Source: Haloplanus sp. CK5-1
GTDB lineage: Archaea > Halobacteriota > Halobacteria > Halobacteriales > Haloferacaceae
DNA: 64,000 nt
Assembly: GCF_037201915.1 (NCBI RefSeq)
Contig: NZ_CP147505.1
Coordinates: forward strand, 1 to 64,000
Direction: 5' to 3'
Part shown: positions 61,961 to 64,000 of the stretch, in pieces
How the letters are laid out: every line of letters starts with the position of its first letter
How positions within the stretch are numbered: the stretch's first letter is position 1
Notes under the pieces: generated by a model
What the model was told of the DNA's origin: nothing
What the model saw: only the letters and a program-made list of their open reading frames with translations
Databases searched by the model: none
Translations under genes and position numbers: made by a program

Positions 61961-63126
61961 GACTGTTCATCGGAGAAGAACTCGAAAACGGCGAAGACAC
62001 GTACATAGATGCAACAAGCGCCAGGTCAATCCTTGCCTGCGGAAAACGCGGAACCGGGAAAAGCTATGCACTCGGTGACATTGTAGAGGAGATCCACACC
62101 GAAGGAATCGACGTTGTTCCTCTCGTGATTGACCCGATGGGGATTTACTGGACAATGGCGGAAGAAAATGAGGAACAACGGGACCTGCTTTGGGACTGGG
62201 GGCTAAACGAAGAAGGTTTTCCTGTGAATCTGCTCGTTCCCGGTGAACCTGAAGAGCGGTTCGACGAAGAAGTTCTGAGAGAGTTTGAACGCCGCGGAAT
62301 CGATATTAACCCGTTGCTGCTGAACCCGTCAGATATGTCTCCTGACGGGTGGTGTGACCTCTTTGACCTGAATATCAACAAGCCCATGGGGATTGCTCTG
62401 TACCGGGCAGTCCGAAAGCTGAACGACGAATATGAGGATGGAGATTTCTATCTCGATGACATCATAAAGAAGATCGAGATGGATGGTGACGCGAACGAGC
62501 GAACCCAAGAAGCCCTTCTAAACCGGTTAGAAATGGCTCATGACTGGGGGATTTTCGCTGATTCCTACCAGGACATCTTCCGGACTGTTGACGAAGATCG
62601 AATCAATATCCTGGATGTCAGTGTCATCGAACCTGGAAAATACGGACTCCGAAACCTCGTTGTCGAGGTACTCGGAAAGGAACTGTTCCGTCGTCGCCAG
62701 GCTGCTCGTCGGCGAGAAGAACTCCAGCTCGGTGTTGATATTCCGAAGGTGTGGCTGTTCATCGACGAAGCACACAACTTCGTGCCGAGCGGGAAATCAT
62801 CACTGGCAAAGGACACAATTATCCGGTGGGTGAAAGAAGGCCGCCAACCGGGCTTGTCAATCGTCGTTGCAACGCAGCAACCATCGGCAATTGACAGCAA
62901 TGTCCTGTCGCAATGCGACGTGATTCTGTGTCATAAGATCACGACGAGAGAGGACATTAAATCGCTCAACAAACTCAGTCAGGACTACATGAGTGGTGCG
63001 CTGAAGACCTACGTTCAGAACATCGATAATGTCGGAGAAGCGGTCTACGTGGACGACGAAGAAGAGACAGTGAAGATGGTACAGATTCGTCCGCGGAAAA
63101 GCAAGCATGGTGGTGGTGAAGCATGA
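61957..63126 (+). CDS. HerA-type hexameric ATPase
   Basis: A 389-aa HerA/FtsK-superfamily ATPase. Walker A is GKRGTGKS (residues 29-36), Walker B VWLFIDEAHNFVP (about 264-276), and the HerA segment VATQQPSAIDSNVLSQCDVILCHKI follows. Length and layout fit the DUF87/HerA group found in defence loci, where it pumps or unwinds DNA. No NurA nuclease gene is next to it; the PglZ or another subunit may take that place. Overlaps both neighbours by 4 bp. Confidence 0.85.
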   Translation: MRLFIGEELENGEDTYIDATSARSILACGKRGTGKSYALGDIVEEIHTEGIDVVPLVIDPMGIYWTMAEENEEQRDLLWDWGLNEEGFPVNLLVPGEPEERFDEEVLREFERRGIDINPLLLNPSDMSPDGWCDLFDLNINKPMGIALYRAVRKLNDEYEDGDFYLDDIIKKIEMDGDANERTQEALLNRLEMAHDWGIFADSYQDIFRTVDEDRINILDVSVIEPGKYGLRNLVVEVLGKELFRRRQAARRREELQLGVDIPKVWLFIDEAHNFVPSGKSSLAKDTIIRWVKEGRQPGLSIVVATQQPSAIDSNVLSQCDVILCHKITTREDIKSLNKLSQDYMSGALKTYVQNIDNVGEAVYVDDEEETVKMVQIRPRKSKHGGGEA

Positions 63127-63599
63127 CACAGCCAGCGAAATCAATTGCTGTTGAACAGGTCGTAGATGAGGATGATGTAGGTCGCGTCAACGACTTCTTT
63201 AATCTGCGACCGATCAAGCGGGATCTACACCAGTTCACGTATCGGGATACTCTCGATCGGGCATTCTGTCGAGATGATCGACGACTCTTCTACATTGAGA
63301 AGGACGCTACTATCATGGCTGCTCTGATGGTCTGGTGTGAATCACGGGTGCTGGATGACGATGAAGCGCAAATCCGACTAGTGGCGGTTAAACCAGAACA
63401 CCGTGGGCAGGGATTTGGCCGGGCTCTCTGTGAACGGGCTGAACAGTTCGCGTTTGAGTTCGGGGAGCAGAAGATGAGTGCTGATGTTATGGCGGAGTCG
63501 CAGGCTGTCGAGTTCTGGCAGTCACTTGGATATACGATTGAAGAGGAATGGACGACCGATAATGGCCGTTCAATGTATCGGGTTTCTAAGCCTATCTGA
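63123..63599 (+). CDS. GNAT-family N-acetyltransferase
   Basis: A 158-aa acetyltransferase with the acetyl-CoA motif VKPEHRGQGFGRALCERAEQFA (R/Q-x-x-G-x-G/A) at about residues 89-111, the AQIRLVAV strand before it and the ESQAVEFWQSLGYTIEEEW end. It overlaps the HerA-like gene by 4 bp and ends the operon. The primary amine of preQ1 would be a conceivable substrate, giving a hypermodified base, but protein acetylation is equally possible. Confidence 0.8.
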   Translation: MTQPAKSIAVEQVVDEDDVGRVNDFFNLRPIKRDLHQFTYRDTLDRAFCRDDRRLFYIEKDATIMAALMVWCESRVLDDDEAQIRLVAVKPEHRGQGFGRALCERAEQFAFEFGEQKMSADVMAESQAVEFWQSLGYTIEEEWTTDNGRSMYRVSKPI

Positions 63600-63771
63600 G
63601 TTTTTCGTGCGTTCGAACACTCGATCATAGGCCATCTATTTCTCCGATATAGAGTATTTGGCACCTGCGTGGTAGGGTAACTGCTCATAGTCAATTGAAT
63701 GACTTCTATAAGGCGACTACTTCGAGACGATCATAGAGAGATACGACGAGTTGGCTGAATCGGCTTCCTAA

Positions 63772-64000
63772 TCAGGAACGGCTTCGGTCAACTGTCTTGA
63801 CACCGACGAGTCGTCCGGACCAGTAGACCGCCTCAACGACCACCTCGTCCGCATCGTCAGTAGGTAATCCAATGGTCGTACTTCCACAGTCCGAACACCA
63901 CACGCGGCGAATGAGCCAGCCGTCGGCGTCGTAGTAGGTCGCGTAGACGACCGCCTTGTCACCCGTCCGAACCCGTCGGTTGCATCGGTCACAGATGTGG
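63772..64000 (-). CDS. Zinc-finger protein, partial (5' end outside the window)
   Basis: The 75 C-terminal residues visible read HICDRCNRRVRTGDKAVVYATYYDADGWLIRRVWCSDCG..., with CDRC and CSDC pairs forming a zinc ribbon, then a beta-strand-rich tail (EVVVEAVYWSGRLVGVKTVDRSRS). This resembles small zinc proteins common in haloarchaeal integrated elements. It converges with the GNAT gene across 172 bp. The start codon lies beyond 64000. Confidence 0.68.
   Translation of the reverse strand, partial: HICDRCNRRVRTGDKAVVYATYYDADGWLIRRVWCSDCGSTTIGLPTDDADEVVVEAVYWSGRLVGVKTVDRSRS

Larger units (their letters stand above)
40722..64000. mobile_element. Integrative element inserted in uvrB (right end beyond the window)
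   Basis: Evidence for integration: uvrB is cut off at about 40730, a tyrosine recombinase follows 45 bp later in the same direction, base composition falls and stays lower, and genes change to small zinc-finger, HTH, Rep-like, IS and defence-type genes. No second uvrB part and no convincing second attachment site appear before 64000, so the element extends past the window. Its left boundary lies in or just after the TACTACGA codons of uvrB. It also contains two later ISH3-family insertions. Confidence 0.78.

Noticed and set aside
53918-63599. Canonical BREX (type 5) or Dpd locus
   Set aside because: No pglX, brxL or brxHII is present, which excludes BREX as defined, and the presence of PglZ and the absence of the Dpd restriction genes do not fit the described Dpd cluster.
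63930-63960. Right attachment site of the element at a TACTACGAC stretch near 63950
   Set aside because: The match to the uvrB junction is short, on the opposite strand, and is explained by the Tyr-Tyr-Asp codons of the zinc-finger gene; no uvrB sequence follows.

Overview
The window is from an extremely halophilic archaeon (class Halobacteria). The first 40 kb are GC-rich with acidic, Asp/Glu-rich proteins and typical haloarchaeal genes: an MCM helicase, TFB, Trm1, SWIM-finger and amphi-Trp proteins, a DICT-domain protein and a soluble taxis transducer. The genus cannot be read from the sequence alone.

Region 1 (1-40.7 kb) is ordinary chromosome carrying several insertion scars. It holds an oxidoreductase, universal-stress proteins, a methyltransferase, a solitary TnpB element (2972-about 4500), and a transducer gene split by an 80-bp MITE (5906-5985). 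A phosphate-permease gene is split by an ISH11-like IS (9053-10121). Then come trm1, an acyl-CoA dehydrogenase with a heterodisulfide-reductase-like Fe-S membrane protein, and a bioYMN-type biotin transporter with a BirA-like operator. An mcm gene carries two mini-inteins and is followed by a run of conserved uncharacterised genes with a MinD-like ATPase and a TFB. The region ends with two rhodaneses flanked by a 108-bp inverted repeat, and permease, phosphate-transporter and stress-protein genes.

Region 2 (from about 40.73 kb to beyond the window) is an integrated element. uvrB is cut after about 109 codons, and a tyrosine recombinase starts 45 bp later. Base composition drops visibly. The element carries small zinc-finger and HTH proteins, a replication-protein-like gene beside a palindrome and direct repeats (a possible origin), and two inverted ISH3-family insertion sequences. 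One of these splits a gene encoding an unusual lysine/arginine/glutamine-rich tail. Several ribbon-helix-helix-like small proteins are also present.

Region 3 (53.9-63.6 kb) is the most interesting part: a tightly packed, apparently single operon of nine genes. In order: a small RHH-like protein, a QueF-type preQ0 reductase, a tRNA-guanine-transglycosylase-like (DpdA-like) enzyme, a 277-aa unknown, a small P-loop protein, a 1331-aa BrxC/PglY-like ATPase with long coiled coil, a short PglZ, a HerA-type ATPase and a GNAT acetyltransferase. I propose that host preQ0, made for tRNA archaeosine, is reduced to preQ1 by the QueF. The TGT-like enzyme would then exchange it into DNA (or another nucleic acid), and the BREX-like ATPase, PglZ and HerA proteins would use the mark in defence. 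No PglX methyltransferase or BrxL is present, so this is neither canonical BREX nor the described Dpd cluster. I know of no described system with this gene set, but I could not search databases.
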